DNA of 28,121 nt from a virus, in the IMG/VR virus record IMGVR_UViG_3300032053_000403, positions 1 through 28,121 of that record; one strand, given 5' to 3'. Positions 14,746 through 24,000 of the stretch are shown here, one piece after another. The notes beneath the pieces are model-generated. The model saw nothing but the letters and a program-made list of their open reading frames with translations. It was not told where the DNA came from and made no database searches. Made by a program: the position numbers and the translations under genes. Each line of letters starts with the position of its first letter. Within the stretch, counting starts at the first letter, position 1.

Positions 14746-15213
14746 ATGGATCACCCAATCAGACCCAAGCCATTGCCGATTGATCTTGACAAATGCCATT
14801 ATGGTATGATCATCAATAATTCGTTGGTTGTCAAGTGTACTGGAGTGCCCGAGGATGATCCAAATTTTTCGCTTGCCCAAATGAAGTTTAAAGCCAGGCT
14901 GGAATTTGTACTGGAAAGCGAAGTGGGAATGCCATGCACGATCTGCATTCGTGATGGTGTGTTGAAAATCTTAACCCACGAGGAAGCCTCAGAATATCAC
15001 CGCAACAGATTCAATTTGTGCATATTAAAGATGATGCAGTCGTTTTATAAGAATCGCCAAGTAAGCGTAGAGGAGTTTGACAAGGAAACAGCCTCAACGC
15101 ACAACAGAACACTCGAGATTCAGAGTAAGGTTCTGCAAGCAACAATCAAGGCACACCCAGACATAAAATTGCAGGCTTATCAGAGAAAAACCCCTCTGCC
15201 AGTCTTTAAATGA
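14746..15213 (+). CDS. Protein of unknown function (155 aa)
   Basis: 155 residues; GGAG lies 6 nt before the ATG and the stop overlaps the UvsW start as ATGA. The N-terminal half is mixed beta (YGMIINNSLVVKCTG), followed by helices (AQMKFKARLEFVLESEVG; YHRNRFNLCILKMMQSFYKN) and a basic tail. Three Cys residues are spread without a zinc pattern. Translational coupling to the UvsW-like helicase suggests a linked role in recombination or replication, but no family is recognised. Confidence 0.68.
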   Translation: MDHPIRPKPLPIDLDKCHYGMIINNSLVVKCTGVPEDDPNFSLAQMKFKARLEFVLESEVGMPCTICIRDGVLKILTHEEASEYHRNRFNLCILKMMQSFYKNRQVSVEEFDKETASTHNRTLEIQSKVLQATIKAHPDIKLQAYQRKTPLPVFK

Positions 15214-16775
15214 AAATTATCATTGCAGACAACAGATGGATATATCTGGATGGTATCACTCCAGATATTAGTGATCTTCTGTATGAGCATTTTTCTGCAG
15301 AAGACCCAAATTCAAAGTATATTGACTCGATACAGGAACAGAGTTGGGATGGGGTGTATAGAAAATACAACAAGCGCGAACAAAAGCTATCCAAAGCATA
15401 TCTCAATGAAGTAATAAAGTTTTGTGGGAAATATGATCTGCCCGTAGAAATAGAGGACAGACGCCCACCATCCAAATACCCAATGTACAAACCAGAAGAC
15501 ATCAAACCAGACCTCTTGGCTGGCATCACTTTGATGGATCATCAAATCGAAGGGATGTTGGCGTGTACCAAACCAGAAAACGAAATAGGTATAATGTTCT
15601 ATATAACAGGCGCTGGTAAGTCGGAGTTGATGTGTGGGATAGCCAAATTGCTTAATTGCCCCACTATCATCATGGCAGAAGAGACAATAGTTGTTGATCA
15701 GCTCAAACGAAGACTAGAGCTTAGAGATGTAGCAAAAGAAGTGGGCGTGTTTTATGCTGGTCAATCACCAACTGGGCAATTGATCTGCGTCGGTAGTTTA
15801 GCCAGCTTGTTGGCGCCACCTAAGCTTGGCGGCAGAAAAGAAGAAGAAACTAAAGAGGATTATGAAAAAAGGATCAAGGCATATAAAACACGCAGCAAAA
15901 ACCATACTATCTATAGGAAGCTCCTTGGTAAATGTGAATTACTCATGGTTGATGAAGCTGATAAAGCCGCCAGCAATAAACAATACAAGAAGGTAATTCA
16001 GAAATATACCAAATCAAGATATATATATGGATTCACTGGCACCCTACCAATGGAAGAAGACAAATTAGATAATCTTAATTTGACGGAGCTTCTTGGCGGC
16101 GTCATTGCTAAGTCAGACAGAAGATATTTAGAAAGCATTGGTAGGATAATACCGGTAAAGTATATAACAACAGTGTTTGGTAATAACAACCGCAACGACA
16201 AATCAGCCTTTGATATTGCAGTAAAGGAATTAATTGAACAAAACGAAGAATTGCACTTAAAGATTAAACAAATAATTGATGCCTTTCCAAACGATAATTT
16301 CTTGGTTCTAGTAGAAAACATTGAACTCGGCAAGGCACTAGAAGAGAAGATACCAGGCAGCGCCTTTATATTTGGCACTACAGCTAGAAACACGAGAAAT
16401 GACGCCCTTAAGAAATTCGAAAAGAAGACCCTCAGAGTCTTAATAGGTAGTAAAATCCTCAAAAGAGGTCTTGACCTCAATGGCGGAGTAGATAACCTAA
16501 TATTATGCGCGAGCAGTAAAAAAGATTCTGATTTAGAACAGAAAGTTGGAAGGGCGGTTAGGATCAATAATAGAGGATGGGCGAGAGTGTTTGATTTTAT
16601 GTTTATCAATAATTTCTATCTTTATAGACATTCAAGACGCAGGCTTGCTCGGATGCTTCAGCTCGGCTATCCAACCATGGTTGTCACACCAAAGAAAACA
16701 TATGATGGCAAGGAAGTCATGAAAAAAGGTTTCAATCTGTTTAGGCCTTGCAATTTCCCGCCCCGCCAGCTGTAG
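15210..16775 (+). CDS. uvsW: UvsW-like superfamily 2 DNA helicase
   Basis: 521 residues, close to T4 UvsW (about 500). UvsW unwinds R-loops and migrates branched DNA, switching T4 from origin- to recombination-dependent replication. An N-terminal ~95-residue domain precedes the Q-like MDHQIEGM (109-116). Helicase motifs: I YITGAGKSEL (131-140), II LLMVDEADKA (244-253), III YGFTGTLP (273-280), V RVLIGSKILKRGLDL (409-423) and VI DLEQKVGRAVRIN (441-453). All key residues (K137, D248, E249, R448, R451) are present. The stop is TAG. It is coupled to the preceding gene. UvsW is a good match because of the small N-terminal domain and the 'GFTGTL' motif; the alternative is a generic restriction-type SF2 helicase. 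Confidence 0.87.
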   Translation: MKIIIADNRWIYLDGITPDISDLLYEHFSAEDPNSKYIDSIQEQSWDGVYRKYNKREQKLSKAYLNEVIKFCGKYDLPVEIEDRRPPSKYPMYKPEDIKPDLLAGITLMDHQIEGMLACTKPENEIGIMFYITGAGKSELMCGIAKLLNCPTIIMAEETIVVDQLKRRLELRDVAKEVGVFYAGQSPTGQLICVGSLASLLAPPKLGGRKEEETKEDYEKRIKAYKTRSKNHTIYRKLLGKCELLMVDEADKAASNKQYKKVIQKYTKSRYIYGFTGTLPMEEDKLDNLNLTELLGGVIAKSDRRYLESIGRIIPVKYITTVFGNNNRNDKSAFDIAVKELIEQNEELHLKIKQIIDAFPNDNFLVLVENIELGKALEEKIPGSAFIFGTTARNTRNDALKKFEKKTLRVLIGSKILKRGLDLNGGVDNLILCASSKKDSDLEQKVGRAVRINNRGWARVFDFMFINNFYLYRHSRRRLARMLQLGYPTMVVTPKKTYDGKEVMKKGFNLFRPCNFPPRQL

Positions 16776-16842
16776 TTATATTATAATTCAAATTTAGATG
16801 ACCCTTAGTATTTTATTCCATTATGGGATATTAGGGGTCAAC

Positions 16843-17610
16843 ATGAAACCACCTCCAGACAAACCGCTCTTAATAATAAACGAAGATAAACCACCAGAAG
16901 ATAAGCCGCCTTTAGTTCCCGACAAATTACCTTCAAATTATTACTTTGATAATGCTCTGGTAGAAAAACTTCTTGTCGAATATCACAAGACTGGATGTAC
17001 CGATGTGGTTTTACGTAATGGCATCATGAAACATGTCGATGAACTCATCATCAACGTTATCAGAACCCACAACCTACACAATATATATTCTGGAAAAGAT
17101 GATTCTTCTTTTAATGATTTACATCAGATAGCGTGGGTGGCAATAGAAAGCTCTTTATATAAATTCAATAATGGACCACATCATCCAAAGGTGTTTAACT
17201 TGTGGTCTCAGGTGTGTCGGACATCTATTCTCGCAGCCATCAAAAAAGACAACAGAGACAAAAAGAACTCAGAGGGGTATAGATATTATCTAGACGAAAA
17301 AGTCATTAAGAGATCTGCCCAGTTTGGGAGATTTTTAGCTGAAGCCAGAGATGTGTGTAAATACGTAGATGATTTCATGAAAATAATAGATGCCCTTGAA
17401 GAATTATATTTTACGGACCCCAAGCCCCACGAAGGACTGATTGGTAAACTTACAAAACAATCTAACATGTCAAGAGCTAAGATTATAAAATTTGTAAGGA
17501 TATTACGTCTGATGAGCTTTGAATTCACCGATTCACCGATCGGTGAAATTGAACACCAAGAAAAAATAATCAAACCTAGCGCGATAGCATTTACTAAAGA
17601 CGAGGACTAA
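16843..17610 (+). CDS. gp55-like late sigma factor
   Basis: 255 residues from the ATG at 16843, selected by AGGGG 6 nt upstream; an in-frame ATG at 16798 lacks a ribosome site. After a Pro-rich leader, residues ~88-145 form a minimal sigma-70 region 2: FNDLHQIAWVAIESSLYKFN, then VFNLWSQVCRTSILAAIKKD. This parallels T4 gp55 'QEMIADGIEASIKGLHNFD...[22 protein letters not shown]'. A second helical part (LTKQSNMSRAKIIKFVRILR, 203-222) looks like a helix-turn-helix. T4 gp55 directs RNA polymerase to TATAAATA late promoters together with gp33 and the gp45 clamp. The typical gp55 C-terminal clamp-binding tip (SLDFLYE) is not evident; the tail here is AIAFTKDED. The gene sits immediately upstream of the packaging genes. 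Sigma region 2 is fairly clear, orthology to gp55 probable. Confidence 0.7.
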   Translation: MKPPPDKPLLIINEDKPPEDKPPLVPDKLPSNYYFDNALVEKLLVEYHKTGCTDVVLRNGIMKHVDELIINVIRTHNLHNIYSGKDDSSFNDLHQIAWVAIESSLYKFNNGPHHPKVFNLWSQVCRTSILAAIKKDNRDKKNSEGYRYYLDEKVIKRSAQFGRFLAEARDVCKYVDDFMKIIDALEELYFTDPKPHEGLIGKLTKQSNMSRAKIIKFVRILRLMSFEFTDSPIGEIEHQEKIIKPSAIAFTKDED

Positions 17611-17645
17611 GGGAAAATATACCATAGGATGTGTATAGGATACCT

Positions 17646-18680
17646 ATGTCATCGAAACAAAAAAGACCAGGTACCACTAGCCCCATGAGGCGTGTAACTG
17701 ACGCTATTGATGAGCGGCTGGCTAATCTAACCAAGAGAAGTGGCACCAGCAAAGAAAGCAACCCAAATCTTAAAACCGGCAGCAAATTTGGCAAAAAAGC
17801 GAGAGGTAGGAGAAATCCAAAGCCGGTTCTACATAGAAAACCCGGAAATAGACAGAGTTTCGGAGAAGGAGTGGACATGAGCAATATAGTCGACACCATT
17901 CGTTATATTATAGAAAATCATGGGGCCGATCCCAAAGAAGTACTGGCTCAGTACCACAATAGGCCAATGCTTGTCGAAGCTGCCAAGAAGTGTATGGCGA
18001 CTTGTTTATCTGGTTGGGAGAGGACAGAGGACGGTATCGTGTCTGAAAACACAAACATGATATTATCCCCTGACAGCTGGAGAATATCTGATGACGGATC
18101 TGTTGAGCTCGTCAACGGATTCAGATTTGATTATGACTGGTTATATTCAATAGCAGCATCAGACACCATCAAAGAAGCAGTTGAAGCTCCGATGTCCTCC
18201 GTAGATAAAGACCAATTCGCAGATGCGTTATCAAACGCTTCCAATCTGCTCAGGAAATTATCTGACAAAGAGGTTAAGAAATATATTTTAAATGCCGCTA
18301 AAAATGACGAGAACGTAGACTTAATGGCCCTCAAAGAGGTATTAGAAGATACCGGAGTCAACTTTAAATTCATTGGCGCAGAAATAGATGGCGATAAAAT
18401 CAATTTGCTCATCAAGGTTAGATATAGCAAAGACGGCACCCAAGAGGGAGTGATGGAAAAGAAATTAAGCATTGAAGTTAAACCATCAGCCGATGTGGTA
18501 GACAGAACGGAAAGTGATATATCCAAAAACGAAGTTGATCTTGATTTTCAGGAGCCGCCGGAACCAGAGTTAGAACCAGAGTTAGAACCAGAGTTAGAAC
18601 CAGAACCAGAGCTAGACATTGAACCCGAGCCAAAAGATGATCTAGAGGGCGGAATGGATCTCGGAATTGATTTGAAATGA
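17646..18680 (+). CDS. Protein with basic N-terminus and acidic Glu-Pro repeat tail, unknown function
   Basis: 344 residues from the ATG at 17646 (AGGA 5 nt upstream); a GTG at 17631 is also in frame. The first ~75 residues are strongly basic (KFGKKARGRRNPKPVLHRK). The middle (~78-280) is mixed alpha/beta and starts with MSNIVDTIRYIIENHG. The C-terminus holds repeated Glu-Pro-Glu-Leu units ending in DDLEGGMDLGIDLK. An internal ATG at 17877 has an even better ribosome site (GAGAAGGAG), so a 267-residue product lacking the basic part is plausible. The gene overlaps the small terminase start (ATGA). A link to head assembly or packaging is suggested by position only. Confidence 0.72.
   Translation: MSSKQKRPGTTSPMRRVTDAIDERLANLTKRSGTSKESNPNLKTGSKFGKKARGRRNPKPVLHRKPGNRQSFGEGVDMSNIVDTIRYIIENHGADPKEVLAQYHNRPMLVEAAKKCMATCLSGWERTEDGIVSENTNMILSPDSWRISDDGSVELVNGFRFDYDWLYSIAASDTIKEAVEAPMSSVDKDQFADALSNASNLLRKLSDKEVKKYILNAAKNDENVDLMALKEVLEDTGVNFKFIGAEIDGDKINLLIKVRYSKDGTQEGVMEKKLSIEVKPSADVVDRTESDISKNEVDLDFQEPPEPELEPELEPELEPEPELDIEPEPKDDLEGGMDLGIDLK
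18561..18614 (+). repeat. In-frame 12-bp tandem repeats coding Glu-Pro-Glu-Leu
   Basis: Three perfect copies of gaaccagagtta run from 18561 to 18596. A half unit (gaacca) and a variant copy (gaaccagagcta) follow. The repeats keep the reading frame and encode the acidic EPEL tail of the preceding protein. Such arrays change copy number by slippage, so tail length may vary between related phages. Confidence 0.85.
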
Positions 18681-19174
18681 CTGCTCTTCCAGAAGATAAC
18701 GAACTAGCATCTTTACTTAGCGATTTAAACGACATTAAAGATGTCGCACCGGTGTCTTTATCTACCCACACCACGCCTCTTGTCTCCGCTGGAGAACAGA
18801 GCAATGCTGGAATACAAGGGCCTCAGGGTAACACTCTGGCATCACAAGAAATCACATTACATCATGAAGGCGACGCGCCGCCGCCAACCACTATAGGTAT
18901 TGATCTTGGTGGGTTATATGATCAATCGATACAAGAATTGTTATTAAATTATAGGAAAGATAGGCAAGATTTAGATTCATATATTAATTTTATATATGGA
19001 AAACTAAATCACGACGGGCCGAGTAGGATTTTCTTCGAAGCCATCGCTATGTCCCTCAGAACCAAATCTGAGGCCAATACCAATCTAATCAAACTCATAG
19101 ACAATATTGGTAGGCGAATAGAAAAACAAACTGGCGTAGAAGATTTAAATCTCGAAGGCCTGTTAGATGATTGA
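18677..19174 (+). CDS. 16: Terminase small subunit, gp16-like
   Basis: 165 residues. The N-terminal ~75 are acidic and flexible (ELASLLSDLNDIKDV, then Ser/Thr/Pro-rich). Residues ~80-155 form the helical core: LYDQSIQELLLNYRKDRQDL, then FFEAIAMSLRTKSEANTNLI and KLIDNIGRRIEKQTG. This resembles the T4 gp16 central helical hairpin ('[23 protein letters not shown]...[29 protein letters not shown]'). gp16 forms rings that recognise DNA and stimulate the large terminase. The stop overlaps the start of the large subunit by 8 nt, the same gene order as T4 16-17. Assignment rests on order plus helical pattern. Confidence 0.75.
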   Translation: MTALPEDNELASLLSDLNDIKDVAPVSLSTHTTPLVSAGEQSNAGIQGPQGNTLASQEITLHHEGDAPPPTTIGIDLGGLYDQSIQELLLNYRKDRQDLDSYINFIYGKLNHDGPSRIFFEAIAMSLRTKSEANTNLIKLIDNIGRRIEKQTGVEDLNLEGLLDD

Positions 19175-21008
19175 TAAAGTAACAAAAATCAAAGAAATCG
19201 TCAGAAAGTGTAAGAAGTCTCCAGAATACTTCATAGATAATTTCTGTAAAATAAAACATCCTCAGGCGGGAATATTGCCATTTAAATTATTCAATTACCA
19301 GAGAAAATGTCTCGGGCATTTTACAAAAAATAGATTCAACATTTTTGGTAAAACGCGTCAATCAGGGATTAGTACCCTGTGTGGAGCATATGCATTATGG
19401 CTCGCAATGTTCTTCAAAGCAAAAACCATTCTAATAGTATCCAAACGTGATCTAGATGCCAAAGACTTTATGATCAAGAATGTTAAGTTCGTATATGAAA
19501 GACTTCCTCAGTGGATGAAAGCAGTGTGGGTTCCGGAAACCGACAACGAACACCAAATTGGGTTTCATAATGGATCTAAAATAACATCGCTACCATCCGG
19601 CCCAGAGACCCTCCGTGCTAATTCATCATCACTCAATATTATCGACGAAGCCGCATTCTGCCCAAACATGAATGCGATGTGGTCCGGTGGCGCGCCAACA
19701 TTGCAGCACGGTGGTTCAGTGCTAGTCATATCAACTTCTAATGGTATTGGAAATTGGTACTGGAAGACATGGACTGATGCTAAAGAGCATTACAACGAGT
19801 TCAATCCAATCGAAATTGATTGGTGGGATATGGATTGGGCTATTGAATATGTTGATGATGTCACAAAGACTCCGACAAGGATAGCTCCGACTGATGGCTT
19901 ACGCAGATGTGAGACTAAAGAAGAAAAAACAAAATATGGTGATTATTGGAGTCCATGGCTTGAGACTCAATACAGATCGTTGACCGAAAAGGGTGATGAT
20001 TCCAAATTCAGACAAGAAGTACTAAGAGATTTTCTTGGGTCAGGAAACACAGTTCTTAGCAGAGAGACCCTGTTAATAATAAGGGCCCAAGCCAAAGAAG
20101 CAGGTAAGACATATAAGACAGTGAATCATGTAGATTACATACAACCAATTACTAACGAAAGTTATGTACTCGAATTTGACAATAGGCTGTGGGTATGGCA
20201 AGAACCGCAAAAAGAACATATATATACAGTTGGGGCCGATATCTCTGGCGGTGAATCTAATGACTGGTCTGCGGCCGAAGTGTTTGATGTAATATCTGGT
20301 GAGCAAGTTGCCGAATTACAGATAAAAGCCAAACCCAAAGATTTTGCGATTATGATAGATTACATAGGTAGATGGTATAATAATGCCTTCTTGGTTCCAG
20401 AAAGAACCGGCATGGGAATTACAGTATGTCAGGACCTTGAAGACATGGCATATCCTAATATATTTAGGAAAAATATGTTACCAACAGCCGCAAACAAGGC
20501 TCTAGCCAATCAATTTAGCGGACCAATAGGATATAACACAACAGGTGTTGGTAAGCCAATCATCAACAAGGCTCTAATAGATAATCTCGGTGAGGGTGGA
20601 TATAAGGTAAAATCACACAGATTAATCATACAAGCAGAAACATATATCCATCTAGGCCCAAACAGAACCGGTGCAGAAAAAGGCTCTATGAATGATGACT
20701 TAATGATCGCTTCTGGTCTGGCTTTTGTGGGTATAAATATGTCTATATGTGCCGAGAATAGTGCCATGGTTCCGTTCTCATCATTGAAGGCAAGTATGAA
20801 TTTTGGAGCACCAGATCCAAATATTGACGTGGCTAAGACCACCGACTACAGGGCAATGTTCCCTATGGGTGTTGGGAAAGGCCAAACAATACAAGAGACA
20901 CAAGAACAGGAGATACAAAGATTTGCCCAATCTTTGATGGTGCCGGTCACCGATAGTCAGTTACCGTCGGTGGTTGTTAAGAAAAGAATATTCCCACCTC
21001 AAAGATAA
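19167..21008 (+). CDS. 17: Terminase large subunit, gp17-like packaging motor
   Basis: 613 residues, the usual length. It pumps DNA into the prohead by ATP hydrolysis and cuts the concatemer. ATPase half: FNYQRKCLGHF (adenine-binding Q motif, 42-52) and a deviant Walker A NIFGKTRQSGISTL (58-71), in which the lysine (K62) sits at the front of the loop and Ile replaces the usual GK lysine. Walker B with catalytic carboxylate is LNIIDEAAF (156-164), and the coupling motif is VISTSNG (187-193). Nuclease half: YTVGADISGGESNDWSAAE (353-371, Asp358), LVPERTGMGIT (409-419) and MNDDLMIASGLA (508-519), the three acidic clusters of an RNase H-type nuclease. The C-terminal ~80 residues are a tail probably docking on the portal. 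Downstream is the portal gene. Confidence 0.93.
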   Translation: MIDKVTKIKEIVRKCKKSPEYFIDNFCKIKHPQAGILPFKLFNYQRKCLGHFTKNRFNIFGKTRQSGISTLCGAYALWLAMFFKAKTILIVSKRDLDAKDFMIKNVKFVYERLPQWMKAVWVPETDNEHQIGFHNGSKITSLPSGPETLRANSSSLNIIDEAAFCPNMNAMWSGGAPTLQHGGSVLVISTSNGIGNWYWKTWTDAKEHYNEFNPIEIDWWDMDWAIEYVDDVTKTPTRIAPTDGLRRCETKEEKTKYGDYWSPWLETQYRSLTEKGDDSKFRQEVLRDFLGSGNTVLSRETLLIIRAQAKEAGKTYKTVNHVDYIQPITNESYVLEFDNRLWVWQEPQKEHIYTVGADISGGESNDWSAAEVFDVISGEQVAELQIKAKPKDFAIMIDYIGRWYNNAFLVPERTGMGITVCQDLEDMAYPNIFRKNMLPTAANKALANQFSGPIGYNTTGVGKPIINKALIDNLGEGGYKVKSHRLIIQAETYIHLGPNRTGAEKGSMNDDLMIASGLAFVGINMSICAENSAMVPFSSLKASMNFGAPDPNIDVAKTTDYRAMFPMGVGKGQTIQETQEQEIQRFAQSLMVPVTDSQLPSVVVKKRIFPPQR

Positions 21009-21035
21009 AATGGTATTTTATGCTCCGGAGTCCTT

Positions 21036-24000
21036 ATGAGTATTCAATTATTTGATAGAATTAGAGCTTTCCTTAAGAGCGGTAATCTATTTAGACACGA
21101 GAATCTTCTCCAGAATCAGAATGATATCAGCCGGGCCATTCAGAACAACGAATTTATAAATTATTCTTCATCTGGTCTTCTCGACCAAACTAATCTCCAA
21201 ATCAACAGAATGGAGAGGTATAAAGATTATGACCAAATGGATGAAATGGGTGAGATATCATTAGCATTGGATTTATATGCAGATGAGTCATGCCTAGATG
21301 GTAATACTAGAATACCATTATTAGATGGTACTTGTCCAACCATATCAGAATTAGCTAAGAATGGCCCAGAATATGAATTCTGGGTATATGCTATTGATAA
21401 TATTACCAAGAAAATGGTCCCGGCTAAGGCAAAGAATGCCAGGATTACAAAATTTAATCAGAACATGGTCACTGTTATTTTGGATGACATGAACGAGATA
21501 CGTTGCACCCCCGATCATAAATTCATGCTTAAGGATGGTACATTTATAGAAGCTAAAGACTTAAAATCTGGTGATAGTTTGATGCCATTATATAAGAATA
21601 GAAGATATAGAAGTAAATCCGGGCCATTTGTAGAGCAAAAACCATATAATACAGCATCAGAATATGATTTTATGTACATCAAAGAAACAAATCATTTCAT
21701 CTCAGTTCACAGGTGGGTATACGAATTTTTCAATAATCATGCCGAAACAATACACCATAAGGATTGGAATGGTATAAATAATGTCCCATCTAATCTTGAA
21801 GGTATGTTATCTAAGGATCATTACAAGTTACATAGCAAATGTGGTGCAGAAAACCATAGTTTTAATAAAATTACATTGTCAGAAATTGAGCAGAAATTAA
21901 TTGATTGTGACAATTTTTCAAATGCCCGATCTGTATGTGCATTCCTATCAATAGGACAAAGGGTATTCAATAGAGTTCTCAAAGAAAATGGTCTGAACTG
22001 GAAGTCATTCAAATCCAAATATCACCATTGCAAATGTGGTATTAAATTAGCCGGTGTCAAGAGACAATGTTCAGAATGCAAGAAAGAATATTTAAAAACC
22101 TGGCATCAATCACACAAGACTGATCCAATTTATATGACTAGAAGGATAAATAGCAAGAGATTATCATATAAAAATAATGAAGCGGTTAGAGATAGAATTT
22201 GTACAAATTGTGGTTGCACCAAGCCGATATCTGAATTCCTCAAAAATTATTGTTCATATAGTATATATTGCAATGATTGTAGACCAATATCAGTTCAGAA
22301 GAGATATTTAGAAAAATCTTTTGTTAATCATAAAGTAATATCGGTTGTTGAATCCGGAGTTGCCAAAGAAGTATATGACATTGAAGTACCTGACCACTAT
22401 TGTTTTGCTGCGGGTACAGATAAATCATGGGTTATAGTTCACAATTGCCAGACGGACCCAGAGAAGAAACATGTCATATCGATTAGAGCTAAAAACGCAG
22501 ATGTTAAAAAGGAACTCGAAAGGTTATTTTACGACATTCTGAACATCGACCACAAATTGCGGCCAATGATTAGATATTTATGCAAATATGGTGATTTTGC
22601 CGCCGAAATAATCCCCAACGAAAACAGAACTGAAGTTGCGTCATATAGACCATTCAATATATTTAGTTTCTTGAGAGTAGAAACTAAATATGGTGATCTT
22701 GTTGGGTTCTTTTTCACCGATGAATTGATGACCGAGCCACTATTTTTACATCCGTGGCAGGTTATGCATCTAAGATTAATGTCATACGAAAACATATACG
22801 CGCCTTATGGACGATCCCTACTAGATGGCGCCCGTAAAGATTTCCGCAGATTGAGGTTGATGGAAGATGCTGCCCTAATATATAGAATCACGCGCGCACC
22901 TGAGAAGCGCATATTCACCATACCAGTTGGTAACATACCAACCAACCAGATCAACCAATACCTGCATCAAATTTCAGATCAATTTAAAAAGCAGAGATTT
23001 TTCGACCCATCCACCGGCGAGGTGAACTGGAGATATGCGCCGCTAATTCAGGAAGATGATTTCTGGATGCCACAGCGCCCAGATGGTACCGGTCCTAAAG
23101 TTGAAACAATGAAAGGTGCTGAGAACCTTGATCAGATCAAGGACATTGAATATTTCAAGAAGAAGATGGTTGCGCCGCTCAAGATTCCGTTCTCAAGAGT
23201 TGGTATAGGAGACGAGGCTGGAGCGAACGCAGATAAATCATTGTCATCGAGTCACACTGATTTTGCGAAAGCAGTCCAGTTTGTGCAACAAGAGGCTAGT
23301 GTTGGATTAAAGAAAATAGCTTTGGTGCACCTGTCTTTGAAGGGGTTCACAACCGATGATATGTCGTCATTTGATGTAATTATGACAGCTTCTTCAGCCA
23401 TTGATGAATTATATAGAATCGAAACTTGGAATTCAAGGGCTGGGGTAATAGGGACTCTCAAAGAAACGCAAATGTTCACCGACAACTGGATATTATCGAG
23501 ATTCACCGACATGACGGATGACGAAATAGAAGAATTGCAAGAACAAAAGCAGGAAGAAGCAGCAAAAAACCCACCAGCGGAGCCAGGCGCGGAACCGGGC
23601 GGAATGGCGTTGCCAGGACTGGAAGAAATCGACAAACTAGAAAGTAAAGTGCTTGTTGAATATGCTAAGATGGTCACCAGTAGGAAGAAGACCATAGAAG
23701 AAGCAAAATCAATCAGATATCCGAATTCCTGGCAAATTATGCTCAATGGTAACGAGTTAAATGGCCTGCCGGCGTCTGGTAAATCAAAGAAACAAGACGT
23801 AATTACAGAAGCCGTTGCGGTTGGGGATAAAGATCCATTCAGTAATCTTATACCCAAAGATGGCGGAACCGAAGAAGTAAAACAAGTTTTGGTCGAAGAA
23901 GACTATATAGTGCAACCTCTAGATGACGAAGACGCTGAGGAAGCAAAAAGTATAATTAAAAAGACATTAATCAACATTAATGGTCACAAAGACACGCAGA

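Noticed and set aside
19340-19380. Inactive large terminase because of the missing Walker A lysine
   Set aside because: A lysine at the front of the loop is an accepted variant, and Walker B and nuclease residues are intact.
21291-22445. Group I intron rather than intein in the portal gene
   Set aside because: The frame is continuous through the insert and has protein-splicing motifs at both ends.
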